This document shows positions 1 to 8,751 of a stretch of DNA of 64,000 nucleotides, one piece after another. The DNA lies in assembly GCA_963741315.1 (NCBI GenBank), contig CAVUHK010000008.1, forward strand, positions 1-64,000, written 5' to 3'. Each line of letters begins with the position of its first letter. The stretch's first letter is position 1. Under the pieces are notes generated by a model. It did no database searches and was not told where the DNA came from. It saw only the letters and a list, made by a program, of their open reading frames with translations. This stretch comes from PALSA-1003 sp963741315. GTDB taxonomy: Bacteria > Pseudomonadota > Gammaproteobacteria > Burkholderiales > Casimicrobiaceae. The translations under genes were made by a program, and so were the position numbers.

Positions 1-865
1 GCTATTGCCACTCAATTCCTCGAGGCGTTCAACAAAGGCCTGCGAGAGCACGGATATGTGGAGGGAAAAAACATCGTCGTCGAGCGCCGCTTCGGCGACG
101 CCAAGCCCGAGCGGATGGTCGACGTTGCCGCCGAACTGGTGCGCCTGAAGGTGGACGTGATCGTGACCTCGGTCGACGTGGCGATTGCGGCGAGCAAGCG
201 CCAGACGAAGACGATTCCGATTGTGATGACCGCCGCGTCGGAACCCGTAGCGACGGGATTTGTCGCGAGTCTGGCGCACCCTGGCGGGAATATCACCGGC
301 CTGACCGGCCTATCGCCGGAGCTCAATGCCAAAAGACTGGAGTTGCTGAAGGAGGTCGTGCCCGGACTCACGCGAGTGGCAGTCATGTGGGATCCCGACG
401 ACCGCGGCGCGCTGCTCGACTACAAGGAAACGGAGAAGGCGGCCCGTGCGCTCCGGCTGCAGCTCCAGTCTGTCGAAGTGAGTCGCGCCGAGGGTATCGA
501 CCGCGCATTCTCGAGTTTGACGAAAGCACGCGCTGACGCGCTGATTGTCGTGCCATCCGCTCTCACGTACACGAATCGGGGCCAGATCGCGAGCCTGGCG
601 CTGAAGCATCGATTGCCGTCGATCAATGGCCCCGCCGAGAACGTCGGACGCCGGCGGACTGATCGCCTATGGTCCGAATCACGACGACCGGTGGCGTCGC
701 GCGGTCACGTACGTGGACAAGATTCTCAAGGGGGCGAAGCCGGGTGACCTGCCGGTCGAGCAGCCGACAGTGTTCGAATTCGTCATCAACGCGAAGACGG
801 CGAAGGCACTCGGGTTGACGGTCCCGCCGTCGCTTCTGAAGCGAGCGGATGCGGTGATTCAATGA
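1..865 (+). pseudogene. ABC transporter substrate-binding protein (ABC_sub_bind family), 5'-truncated and frameshifted
   Basis: The gene runs in from the left edge; codons are open from base 1. The first two thirds read in frame 1 and the last 79 codons in frame 2. Comparison with the next gene, a close paralogue, places one extra G at about position 646: removing it gives the continuous reading ENV-DAGGLIAYGPN, matching RV-DAGGLMAYGPN in the paralogue. The family comprises periplasmic receptors of orphan ABC importers (TrpX/DUF534-like); the ligand cannot be told. The stop overlaps the next start as ATGA, so the two are translationally coupled. The shift may be a sequencing error or real. 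Confidence 0.8.
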
Positions 866-1848
866 TCGACCGGCGGACTTTCGTCAGCGCAGCGACGGGT
901 ACACTGCTCGCAAGAGGGCTCCCGGCGCACGCGCAATCGCCGGCGAAGATGCCTCGGATCGGCGTTCTCCATCCAGGCACTCCGGCTTCTGCTCCGCAAT
1001 CCGTCGAGGCGTTCAGGCAGGGCCTGCGCGAGCACGGGTATGAGGAAGGCAAGAACATCGTCGTCGAGCACCGGTACACCGAAACCAGGCTCGAGCGGGT
1101 GGTCGAGATAGCTGCCGAATTTGTGCGTCTCAAGGTCGATGTAATCGTGACGTCTTTGGATGTGGCGACTGCGGAGGTCAAGCGACAGACACAGACGATT
1201 CCCATCGTGATGGCCATCAGCATCGATCCGGTCGCGACCGGCTTTGTATCGAGCCTGGCGCACCCTGGCGGGAATGTCACTGGCCTCAGTACCATGGCTC
1301 CGGAGCTCGCTGCCAAGAGACTGGAACTTCTGAAGGAAGTAGTGCCCGGACTCTCGCGAGTAGCGTTCATGTGGAATACCAACGTCCCGGGAAACTTGCT
1401 CGAGTACAAGCAAGCGGGGGATGCCGCTCGGTCAATGCGGCTGCAGCTCCAGTCCGTCGAGGTGAGCAGCGTCGACGACTTCGAGCGCGCGTTCTCAGCG
1501 TTGAAAACAGGCGGCGCAGAGGCGTTGATTGTTGCCGGATCTGGCCTCACGTCCACGAACGCTGGCCAGATCGCGAACCTGGCAATGAAGCATCGACTGC
1601 CATCCATGGTTAGCTCAAGAGACCGGGTGGACGCCGGCGGCCTCATGGCCTATGGGCCGAACCTCGCCGAAATGTGGCGGCGCGCCGCCGTGTATGTAGT
1701 CAAGATCCTCAAGGGAGCCAAGCCGGGCGATCTGCCGATCGAGCAGCCCACCAAATTCGAGCTGATAATCAACCTGAAGACCGCGAAGGCGCTGGAACTG
1801 ACGCTTCCGCCGTCGCTGTTGCGGCGAGCGGACGAGGTGATTCAGTGA
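862..1848 (+). CDS. ABC transporter substrate-binding protein (ABC_sub_bind family)
   Basis: This 328-residue protein starts with a twin-arginine-like signal region (DRRTF followed by a short hydrophobic stretch, likely cut after AHAQ near residue 25). The mature part begins PRIGVLHPG, typical of the ABC_sub_bind fold, with two periplasmic-binding lobes. It is highly similar to the preceding truncated gene over its whole length, so the pair is a tandem duplication. The start ATG overlaps the upstream stop (ATGA). No permease or ATPase of this type lies beside it in the window, though genes left of the edge are unseen. The ligand is unknown; aromatic or carboxylic compounds are suggested only by the neighbourhood. 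Confidence 0.85.
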   Translation: MIDRRTFVSAATGTLLARGLPAHAQSPAKMPRIGVLHPGTPASAPQSVEAFRQGLREHGYEEGKNIVVEHRYTETRLERVVEIAAEFVRLKVDVIVTSLDVATAEVKRQTQTIPIVMAISIDPVATGFVSSLAHPGGNVTGLSTMAPELAAKRLELLKEVVPGLSRVAFMWNTNVPGNLLEYKQAGDAARSMRLQLQSVEVSSVDDFERAFSALKTGGAEALIVAGSGLTSTNAGQIANLAMKHRLPSMVSSRDRVDAGGLMAYGPNLAEMWRRAAVYVVKILKGAKPGDLPIEQPTKFELIINLKTAKALELTLPPSLLRRADEVIQ

Positions 1849-1872
1849 GCGAAAGTGTGAAGGAGTGACCGA

Positions 1873-2790
1873 GTGAAAGAGCGAATCGGCTGGATCGGCA
1901 TCGGCCGCATGGGTTACGAAATGGCGGCGAGGCTCGCCAAGGGTGGCGCGGACGTGACCGTGTGGAATCGCACGCGGGCGAAAGCGGAACCGCTGACCGC
2001 GTACGGCGCGAAGATCGCCGACAAGCTCGTCGACCTCGCCGAATGCGACATCGTCTTCTGCATGGTATCGACCTGGGACGACGTGAAGGAAGTCATCGCC
2101 GGTCCCGCGGGCCTGCTGTCCGGCGCGCGCAATCCGCGCATGGTCGTCGAGTGCTCGTCGATTTCGCTCGAAGGATCGGCCGAGTTGCGAGCACTGCTCG
2201 CGGCGCGAGGGCATCGACTTGCTGGCCGCGCCGGTGGCGGCAACGCCAAGGTGATCAAGGCGGGACGGTTGTCGTTCGTCTGCTCGGGACCGAAGGCCGC
2301 GTTCGACGCCGCGCTGCCAATGTTGAAGTCGATTGCGCCGTCGGCGAGCTACGTCGGCGAAGGCGAGCTCGCTCGCATCGTCAAGATCTGCCACAACGTC
2401 TTCCTCGGCGTGGTCACGCAATCGCTCGCCGAGATCACGGTGCTGGCGCAAAAGGCCGGCGTGCCGCGGCACGCGTTCCTCGAATTCATGAACCAGAGCG
2501 TGATGGGCTCGACCTTCACGCGCTACAAGACGCCGGCGTTCGTGAACCTCGATTTCAAGGTCACGTTCACGCCGTATCTGCTGCGCAAGGACCTCGATCT
2601 CGGACTCGACGCCGGCCGCCGATTCGGCGTACCCATGCCGCTGGCGTCGCTCACCCGCGACACCGTGCAAACGCTCATCGGCCACGGCATGACCGAACAA
2701 GATTTCGCCACGCTGCTGCTGTTGCAGGCGCAGGCGTCGGGCGTGGAGCTCACGCCCGAGAACGTGCCGGTCAGCGACGGCCTGGCCTAA
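1873..2790 (+). CDS. NAD(P)-dependent oxidoreductase, 3-hydroxyisobutyrate dehydrogenase family
   Basis: A 305-residue beta-hydroxyacid dehydrogenase. The N-terminus carries the Rossmann dinucleotide motif GWIGIGRMG, and the catalytic-lysine segment ARIVKICHN is present near residue 173. The substrate-binding segment is abnormal: the frame reads HRLAGRAGGGNAK near residues 114-126, whereas the next frame over the same bases reads GIDLLAAPV, as expected for the family (compare DAPVSGG). One extra G in 2209-2211 and one missing base near 2236-2240 explain this, so two compensating indels replace about ten residues. The enzyme is probably normal if these are read errors. It lies 24 bp after the receptor gene and 14 bp before a Bug receptor; the substrate is unknown. 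Confidence 0.85.
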   Translation: MKERIGWIGIGRMGYEMAARLAKGGADVTVWNRTRAKAEPLTAYGAKIADKLVDLAECDIVFCMVSTWDDVKEVIAGPAGLLSGARNPRMVVECSSISLEGSAELRALLAARGHRLAGRAGGGNAKVIKAGRLSFVCSGPKAAFDAALPMLKSIAPSASYVGEGELARIVKICHNVFLGVVTQSLAEITVLAQKAGVPRHAFLEFMNQSVMGSTFTRYKTPAFVNLDFKVTFTPYLLRKDLDLGLDAGRRFGVPMPLASLTRDTVQTLIGHGMTEQDFATLLLLQAQASGVELTPENVPVSDGLA

Positions 2791-2804
2791 CGAAGGAGAA
2801 CAAT

Positions 2805-3770
2805 GTGAAGCATTGTCGCTTGCTCTTTGCACTTGCCGCCGCGCTGGTCAGCGCGAGCCCCGCGTTCGGACAGGGCTATCCCAACAAGGCGGTGCACGTC
2901 ATCGTCCCGTTCACCGCGGGCAGCGCGACCGACATCCTGGCGCGCACCTTCGGCCAGAAGCTGTCGGAAATGTGGGGCCAGCCGGTGATCGTCGAGAATC
3001 GTCCCGGGGCGGGCGGGACCATCGGCGCCGGGGTCGTGGCGAAGTCCCCGCCGGACGGCTACACGCTGATGGTGCATTCGGCCGCGCAGGCCTACAACGC
3101 GTCGATCTACCCGACGCTGCCTTACGACACGAGCAAGGACTTCGTCGACATCGCGCCGCTGGCCGGGCAGCCCAACGTGCTGGTCGTCGCGCCGTCCTCC
3201 GGCATCAAGTCGGTCGCCGAGCTGATCGCGCAGGCGAAGCAGAAGCCGGGGCAGCTCAACTTCGCCTCGGCGGGCACCGGCAGCGGCACGCACATCAACG
3301 CCGAGAAATTCAAGCTCGCCGCGGGCATCGACGTCACGCACATCCCGTACAAGGGCACACCCGAGGCGCTCAACGACACGCTCGCCGGTCGCGTCACCTA
3401 CTTCTTCTCGCCGATTTCCGCGGCGCTGCCCAACATTCGCGAAGGCAAACTGGTTGCATTGGGCGTGAGCACCGCCAAGCGCTCGAGCGCGCTGCCCAAC
3501 GTGCCGACCATTGCCGAGTCGGGGCTGCCGGGCTTCGACTACAACCTCTGGGTCGGCCTGTTCGCGCCCGCGGGCACGCCACCGGACATCGTCGACAAGA
3601 TCAACAAGGACGTCGATCGCGTGCTGCAGCTGCCCGACGTCAAGGAGCGCCTGGCCAGTTTCGGCGCCGAAGCCATGCCGATGACGCCGGCCGAGTTCAG
3701 GAAGTTCGTGCAGGCCGAGATCGACGATTCGGCGAAAGTCATCAAGGCCGCCGGCATCAAGGCTCAATAG
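2805..3770 (+). CDS. Bug/TctC-family tripartite tricarboxylate transporter substrate-binding protein
   Basis: This 321-residue periplasmic receptor has a cleavable signal peptide (MKHCRLLFALAAALVSASP, cut after AFGQ) and the family hallmarks YPNKAVHVIVPF, ENRPGAGG and HIPYKGTPEAL. I chose the GTG at 2805 because an AAGGAG ribosome site ends 6 bases upstream and the overlapping ATG at 2803 is followed at once by TGA. Bug proteins bind carboxylates or related small molecules; most are orphans without TctAB membrane partners, as here. It probably shares a transcript with the preceding dehydrogenase. Confidence 0.93.
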   Translation: MKHCRLLFALAAALVSASPAFGQGYPNKAVHVIVPFTAGSATDILARTFGQKLSEMWGQPVIVENRPGAGGTIGAGVVAKSPPDGYTLMVHSAAQAYNASIYPTLPYDTSKDFVDIAPLAGQPNVLVVAPSSGIKSVAELIAQAKQKPGQLNFASAGTGSGTHINAEKFKLAAGIDVTHIPYKGTPEALNDTLAGRVTYFFSPISAALPNIREGKLVALGVSTAKRSSALPNVPTIAESGLPGFDYNLWVGLFAPAGTPPDIVDKINKDVDRVLQLPDVKERLASFGAEAMPMTPAEFRKFVQAEIDDSAKVIKAAGIKAQ

Positions 3771-3816
3771 CGATGATGCATGGCAGGGCTCGGTATGCAT
3801 TAAGATAGCAGCCCGA

Positions 3817-3832
3817 CCGGCGCTCACGCCGG
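3817..3832. other. Short GC-rich inverted repeat (CCGGCG-CTCA-CGCCGG)
   Basis: Perfect 6-bp arms with a 4-base loop lie in the gap between the Bug receptor stop (3770) and the CoA ligase start (3865). No T-run follows, so it is at best a weak or Rho-assisted terminator, or a leader hairpin for the ligase message. Confidence 0.35.
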
Positions 3833-3864
3833 CGGCGCACGATCAAGAGATGGAGCAGGAGGGG

Positions 3865-5795
3865 ATGCAGCCAGGGCTCGACACGTTTCCGCGGTTGTTG
3901 CTGGAGCATGCCGCGAGCGCGGCAATCATCCCGCGACGCGCGAAAAGGACCTCGGCATCTGGCAGACCTGGTCGTGGTCGCAGGTCGCGGACAACGTGCG
4001 CGCGCTCGCCTGCGGGCTGGCAGCTCAGGGTTTCACGCGCGGCATGCACCTGGCGATCATCGGCGACAACCGGCCGCGCCTGTATTGGTCGATGACCGCG
4101 GCCCAGGCGCTGGGCGGAGTGCCGGTGCCGATGTACCAGGACGCGCCGGCCGCCGAATTCGCGTACGTGCTCAACGACGCCGAGATCGCCTACGCGGTGG
4201 TCGAGGACCAGGAACAGGTCGACAAGATGCTCGAGTCGCTGCCGCAGGTGCCGACGCTCAAGCACATCTACTACGACGATCCGCGCGGCCTGCGCAATTA
4301 CGAAAACGTGACCAGTTTCGACAGGTTGCTCGAGCTCGGTCGCGAGTACGACCGCGCGCATCCGGGATTCTTCGACGGCGAAGTCGCCAAGGGCCGCGCC
4401 GACGACGTCTCGGTGATGCTCTACACCTCCGGCACGACCGGCAAGCCCAAGGGCGTGCGCCAGACCCATAGTGCTTTCATTGCCGCGGCGGATGGCGCGC
4501 GCGGGTTCGATGCACTCGGACCCGACGACAGCATTCTGTCGTACCTGCCGATGGCGTGGGTCGGCGACCATCTGTTTTCGTATGCGCAGTGGGTCGTCGC
4601 GGGCTTCACCATCAATTGTCCCGAATCGGGCGAGACGGTGATGACCGACCTGCGGGAAATCGGGCCGACCTATTATTTCGCGCCGCCGCGCGTGTTCGAG
4701 AACCTGCTCACGCAGGTGATGATCCGCATGGAGGACGCAAGCGCGATCAAGCGCTCGCTGTTCCGTTATTTCACCGGCCTGGCGCGCCGCTGCGGCGCCG
4801 AGATCCTCGACGGCAAGCCGGTCGCGTTCGGCGACCGTGTGCTCTACGCCATCGGCAACGTGCTCATCTACGCGCCGCTGCGCAATGTGCTCGGCATGAG
4901 CCGGATTCGCGTCGCGTACACCGCGGGCGCGGCGATCGGTCCCGACCTGTTCCGCTTCTACCGGTCGATCGGCGTCAACCTGAAGCAGTTCTACGGCTCG
5001 ACCGAGACCTGCGCCTACGTTTGCCTGCAGCCCGACGGTGGCGTCAAGTTCGATACCGTCGGCAAGGCGGCTCCCGGTGTCGAGCTCAGGATCGCCGACA
5101 GCGGCGAAGTGCTGGTGCGCGGCCCCATGCTGCTCAAGGAGTACTACAAGCGCCCCGACGCGACCGCCGAATCGATCGATGCCGAGGGTTACTTCCACAC
5201 CGGCGACGCCGGCATCATCGATGGCAGCGGCCAGCTGAAGATCATCGATCGCGCCAAGGACGTCGGCAAGATGTCGACCGGCGCGATGTATGCGCCGAAC
5301 TACATCGAGAACAAGCTCAAGTTCTACCCGCACATCAAGGAAGCGGTGGTGTTCGGCAACGGCCGCGACCGGGTATGCGCGTTCATCAACATCGACTTCG
5401 GATCGGTCGCCAACTGGGCCGAGCGCCGCGGCATCGCCTTCGCGGGCTACACCGACCTGGCGGCGAAACCGGAGGTCTATTCGCTGATCGGGGAATGCGT
5501 AGCGACCGTCAACGCCGAACTCGCGAACGAAGGCTCGCTCGCCGATTCGCAGATACACCGCTTCCTGATCCTGCACAAGGAGCTCGACCCGGACGACGAC
5601 GAACTGACGCGCACGCGCAAGGTGCGGCGCAACTTCGTCAGCGAAAAATACGCCGTGCTCATCGACGCGCTGTACTCGAACAAGCAGTCGCAGCACATCG
5701 AGACACAGGTGCGCTTCGAGGATGGCCGCACCGGCATGGTTGCCGCGGACCTGCGCATCGTCGAAGCGAAGGCAAACATGAAGGCGGCAGCGTGA
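3865..5795 (+). pseudogene. AMP-binding long-chain acyl-CoA synthetase-like protein (single frameshift near the N-terminus)
   Basis: An ANL-family ligase that adenylates a carboxylic acid and transfers it to CoA. The nucleotide-binding loop YTSGTTGKPKGV, the mid-region GSTETCAY and the late TGDAG and DRAKD motifs are all present. The start at 3865 (or 3850) has a strong AGGAGG upstream and encodes MQPGLDTFPRLLLEHA; the reading then needs one extra base near 3915 to enter the main frame at RERGNHPATREKD. Corrected length is 643 residues, normal for the family. Without correction only codons from about 3996 would make a truncated product. It heads a Liv-type importer operon, suggesting it activates the imported acid. 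Confidence 0.85.
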
Positions 5796-5808
5796 GCAGG
5801 GTCCACGC

Positions 5809-6636
5809 ATGAGCACCGCGCGCCACGGCGGCGACGTGATGCTCAAGCTCGACCACATTTCCCTGTCCTTCGGCGGCGTCAAGGCGCTCACCGACATCAG
5901 TTTCGACGTACGCGAGCACGAGATCCGCGCCATCATCGGCCCCAACGGGGCAGGCAAGAGTTCGCTGCTCAACGTCATCAACGGCGTCTACCATCCGCAG
6001 GAAGGAACGATCAACTTCCGCGGCAAGGTGCGCCGCGACATGAACACCCACGACGCCGCGGCGCAGGGCATCGCTCGAACCTTCCAGAACATCGCGCTGT
6101 TCAAGGGCATGAGCGTGCTCGACAACATCATGACCGGCCGCAACCTGAAGATGCACGCGACGTTTCTGGAGCAGGCGATCTACATCGGCCGCGCGCGACG
6201 CGAGGAGCTGGAGAACCGGGCGAAGGTGGAAGCCGTCATCGACTTTCTGGAAATCCAGCACATCCGCAAGACCCCTGTCGGCCGGCTGCCCTACGGACTG
6301 CAGAAACGAGTCGAACTGGCGCGCGCTCTCGCCGCCGAGCCGTCGCTGCTGCTTCTCGACGAGCCGATGGCAGGCATGAACGTCGAGGAAAAGCAGGACA
6401 TGTGCCGCTTCGTGCTCGACGTCAACGAGCAGTACGGCACCACCATCGTGCTCATCGAGCACGACATGGGCGTGGTGATGGACATCTCGGATCGCGTCGT
6501 GGTGCTCGATTACGGCAAGAAGATCGGCGACGGCGTGCCCGACGAGATTCGCAGCAATCAGGCGGTGATCGATGCGTATCTGTGGTGTGGCGCACTAGGG
6601 CGACGGCGACCGGAGGCGTATGCAGTTCTTCTTTGA
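5809..6636 (+). CDS. Branched-chain amino acid-type ABC transporter ATP-binding protein (LivG-like)
   Basis: ATPase subunit with Walker A (GPNGAGKSS), Walker B followed by DEPMAGM, a degenerate signature (LPYGLQKRVELARAL) and the H-loop (LIEHDMG). The frame as given ends in an odd tail, DAYLWCGALGRRRPEAYAVLL. Deleting one T near 6583 restores DAYLGVAH with a stop at 6596-6598, the usual LivG ending (262 residues), so the tail is probably an indel artefact. It begins 13 bp after the CoA ligase; as written it overlaps the LivH gene by 17 bp. It works at the inner membrane with the LivH/M permeases and LivF. An alternative start is ATG 5839. Confidence 0.93.
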   Translation: MSTARHGGDVMLKLDHISLSFGGVKALTDISFDVREHEIRAIIGPNGAGKSSLLNVINGVYHPQEGTINFRGKVRRDMNTHDAAAQGIARTFQNIALFKGMSVLDNIMTGRNLKMHATFLEQAIYIGRARREELENRAKVEAVIDFLEIQHIRKTPVGRLPYGLQKRVELARALAAEPSLLLLDEPMAGMNVEEKQDMCRFVLDVNEQYGTTIVLIEHDMGVVMDISDRVVVLDYGKKIGDGVPDEIRSNQAVIDAYLWCGALGRRRPEAYAVLL

Positions 6637-7513
6637 GGTGCTGATCGGCGGCCTGCTTTCGGGCGTCATGTACTCGCTGGTCGCCTTGGGCTTCGTCCTC
6701 ATCTACAAGGCCTCGGGCGTATTCAATTTCGCGCAGGGCGCGATGGTGTTCTTCGCCGCGCTGACCTACGTCGGATTGCTGGAGCACGGACTCTCGCCGT
6801 GGCTCGCCGCACCGGCGACCCTGGCGGTCATGATCGTGCTCGGGTTGGTAATCGAACGGGTCGTGCTGCGCCCGCTGGTCAACCAGCCGCAGATCACGCT
6901 GTTCATGGCAACCATCGGGCTGACGTTTTTCCTCGAAGGCCTGGCGCAGATCGTCTGGGGCGCCAATGTGCGCGGGCTCGATCTCGGCCTGCAGGATGAA
7001 CCGATGCAATGGCTCGCCGATTCGACGGGCATCAACGTCTCGAAGTTCGACGTGGTCGCCGCCGGGGTCGCTGCGTTCCTGGTGACGCTGCTCGCGCTGT
7101 TCTTCAATCGAACGCGCATCGGTCGCGCGCTGCGCGCCGTCGCCGACGACCACCAGGCCGCGCTCGCCGTCGGCATTCCGTTGCAGCAGATCTGGGGCAT
7201 CGTGTGGGGCGTCGCGGGCTTCGTCGCGCTGGTCGCCGGCCTGCTCTGGGGCGCGCGCAACGGGGTTCAGTACGCGCTGACCTTCGTCGCGCTAAAGGCG
7301 CTGCCGGTGCTCATCCTCGGCGGCTTCGAATCCATTCCCGGTGCCATCGTCGGCGGCCTCATCATCGGCGCGTCGGAAAAGCTCGCGGAAGTCTACCTCG
7401 GCCCCTTCGTCGGCGGCGGCATCGAGGGCTGGTTTCCGTACGTGCTCGCGCTGCTGTTCCTGTTGGTGCGGCCCGAGGGCCTGTTCGGCGAAAAGATCAT
7501 TCGCCGCATCTGA
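6620..7513 (+). CDS. Branched-chain amino acid-type ABC transporter permease (LivH-like)
   Basis: A 297-residue polytopic membrane protein with about eight hydrophobic segments. The N-terminus (VMYSLVALGFVLIYKASGV followed by FNFAQG) is diagnostic of LivH permeases. The GGFESIPGAIVGGLIIG segment corresponds to the conserved cytoplasmic coupling region and following helix. GGAGG precedes the ATG by 4 bases. It pairs with the next gene to form the transmembrane channel. The neighbouring CoA ligases argue for a carboxylic acid (aromatic or fatty) rather than leucine as substrate; that is inference from context. Confidence 0.95.
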   Translation: MQFFFEVLIGGLLSGVMYSLVALGFVLIYKASGVFNFAQGAMVFFAALTYVGLLEHGLSPWLAAPATLAVMIVLGLVIERVVLRPLVNQPQITLFMATIGLTFFLEGLAQIVWGANVRGLDLGLQDEPMQWLADSTGINVSKFDVVAAGVAAFLVTLLALFFNRTRIGRALRAVADDHQAALAVGIPLQQIWGIVWGVAGFVALVAGLLWGARNGVQYALTFVALKALPVLILGGFESIPGAIVGGLIIGASEKLAEVYLGPFVGGGIEGWFPYVLALLFLLVRPEGLFGEKIIRRI

Positions 7514-7537
7514 CCCGACGCGCCACCCGAGCCCATC

Positions 7538-8614
7538 ATGTTCTATCGCGAAGCAGGCCAGTTCAAGCAGTCTTATGCCGCCGACGCGGCGATCTTTCCC
7601 ATCCGCCAGGACCGGATCGCGATGGCGGCGATCCTGCTCATCGCGTTCGTCGGCATTCCGCTGTTTGCAACGCCTTATGCATTCACCGGAATCCTGATCC
7701 CGTTCCTCATATTCTCGCTCGCGGCGATCGGACTCAACATCCTCACCGGATACGCGGGCCAGCTCTCGCTGGGGACCGCGGCGTTCATGGCGGTCGGTGC
7801 TTTCGCCTCGTACAACTTCATGCTGCGCGTCCCGGGGATGCCGATATTGCTGGCATTCGCCGGCGGTGGCGTCATGGCGGCACTGGTGGGCATCCTGTTC
7901 GGCCTGCCCAGCCTGCGCATACGCGGCTTCTACCTCGCGGTCGCGACGTTGGCGGCGCAGTTCTTCATCCTCTGGTTCCTGTCCAAGGTAGGGTGGATTT
8001 CCAACTACAGCACGTCGGGCGTGATCACCGCGCAGCCGATTGTGATCTTCGGCTACGAGTTCAAGACCCCGTCCGACAAATATCTGCTGGTACTTTCGAT
8101 CGTGGCGGTGATGGCGCTGGCAGCGAAGAACATGGCGCGCGGCAATGCCGGGCGATCGTGGATGGCGGTGCGCGACATGGACGTCGCCGCGGAAGTGATC
8201 GGCATCCGGCTGATGCGCGCCAAGCTGCTGGCTTTCGCCGTGAGTTCGTTCTATTGCGGCGTCGCCGGCGCGTTGTTCGCGTATGCTTTCCTTGGCACCG
8301 TCGAACCGGAAGCCTACAACCTCGACCTTTCGTTTCGCATCCTGTTCATGGTGATCATCGGCGGTGTCGGGACCGTGCTCGGATCGTTTCTCGGCAGCGC
8401 GTTTGTCACGTTGCTGCCGGTGCTGCTGAGCGTCGGCGTGCGCTTCCTCGACACCAGCATCGGCCTGCACATCCCGGAGAGCGCGATCTCCAACCTGGAA
8501 TTGATGATTTTCGGGGCGCTCATCATCGGCTTCCTGATCATCGAGCCGCACGGACTTGCCCGGCTATGGCAGATCGCCAAGGAGAAGCTTCGCCTGTGGC
8601 CCTATCCCCACTGA
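7538..8614 (+). CDS. Branched-chain amino acid-type ABC transporter permease (LivM-like)
   Basis: A 358-residue second permease subunit. After a 35-residue cytoplasmic start it has hydrophobic spans with the LivM signatures LNILTGYAGQLSLGTAAFM and FGLPSLRIRGFYLAVATLA, and the coupling segment VIGIRLMRAKLLAFAVSS. Length is normal for the family. It sits 24 bp after LivH in the same operon and is followed by a 137-bp gap before the receptor gene, in which I see no gene. Confidence 0.95.
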   Translation: MFYREAGQFKQSYAADAAIFPIRQDRIAMAAILLIAFVGIPLFATPYAFTGILIPFLIFSLAAIGLNILTGYAGQLSLGTAAFMAVGAFASYNFMLRVPGMPILLAFAGGGVMAALVGILFGLPSLRIRGFYLAVATLAAQFFILWFLSKVGWISNYSTSGVITAQPIVIFGYEFKTPSDKYLLVLSIVAVMALAAKNMARGNAGRSWMAVRDMDVAAEVIGIRLMRAKLLAFAVSSFYCGVAGALFAYAFLGTVEPEAYNLDLSFRILFMVIIGGVGTVLGSFLGSAFVTLLPVLLSVGVRFLDTSIGLHIPESAISNLELMIFGALIIGFLIIEPHGLARLWQIAKEKLRLWPYPH

Positions 8615-8751
8615 TATTGCGCTGCAGCAGGCATGGCGAACAGCGCGCGGACAGGTATCATTCAGGTTGATGGAGCTCCGGCAGATCGCGCCTCACGAAG
8701 GCGCGCGCGGAGTTGCGCAGGTATCGGAAGCAAATCCTCTGGAGGAGCAGC

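Noticed and set aside
3817..3832. Intrinsic terminator after the first Bug receptor gene
   Set aside because: The hairpin lacks a T-run, so it is listed only as an inverted repeat.
3843..5981. Long minus-strand ORF of about 700 codons
   Set aside because: Shadow of the CoA ligase in GC-rich DNA: Arg/His/Asp/Val-rich, no motif, no ribosome site.
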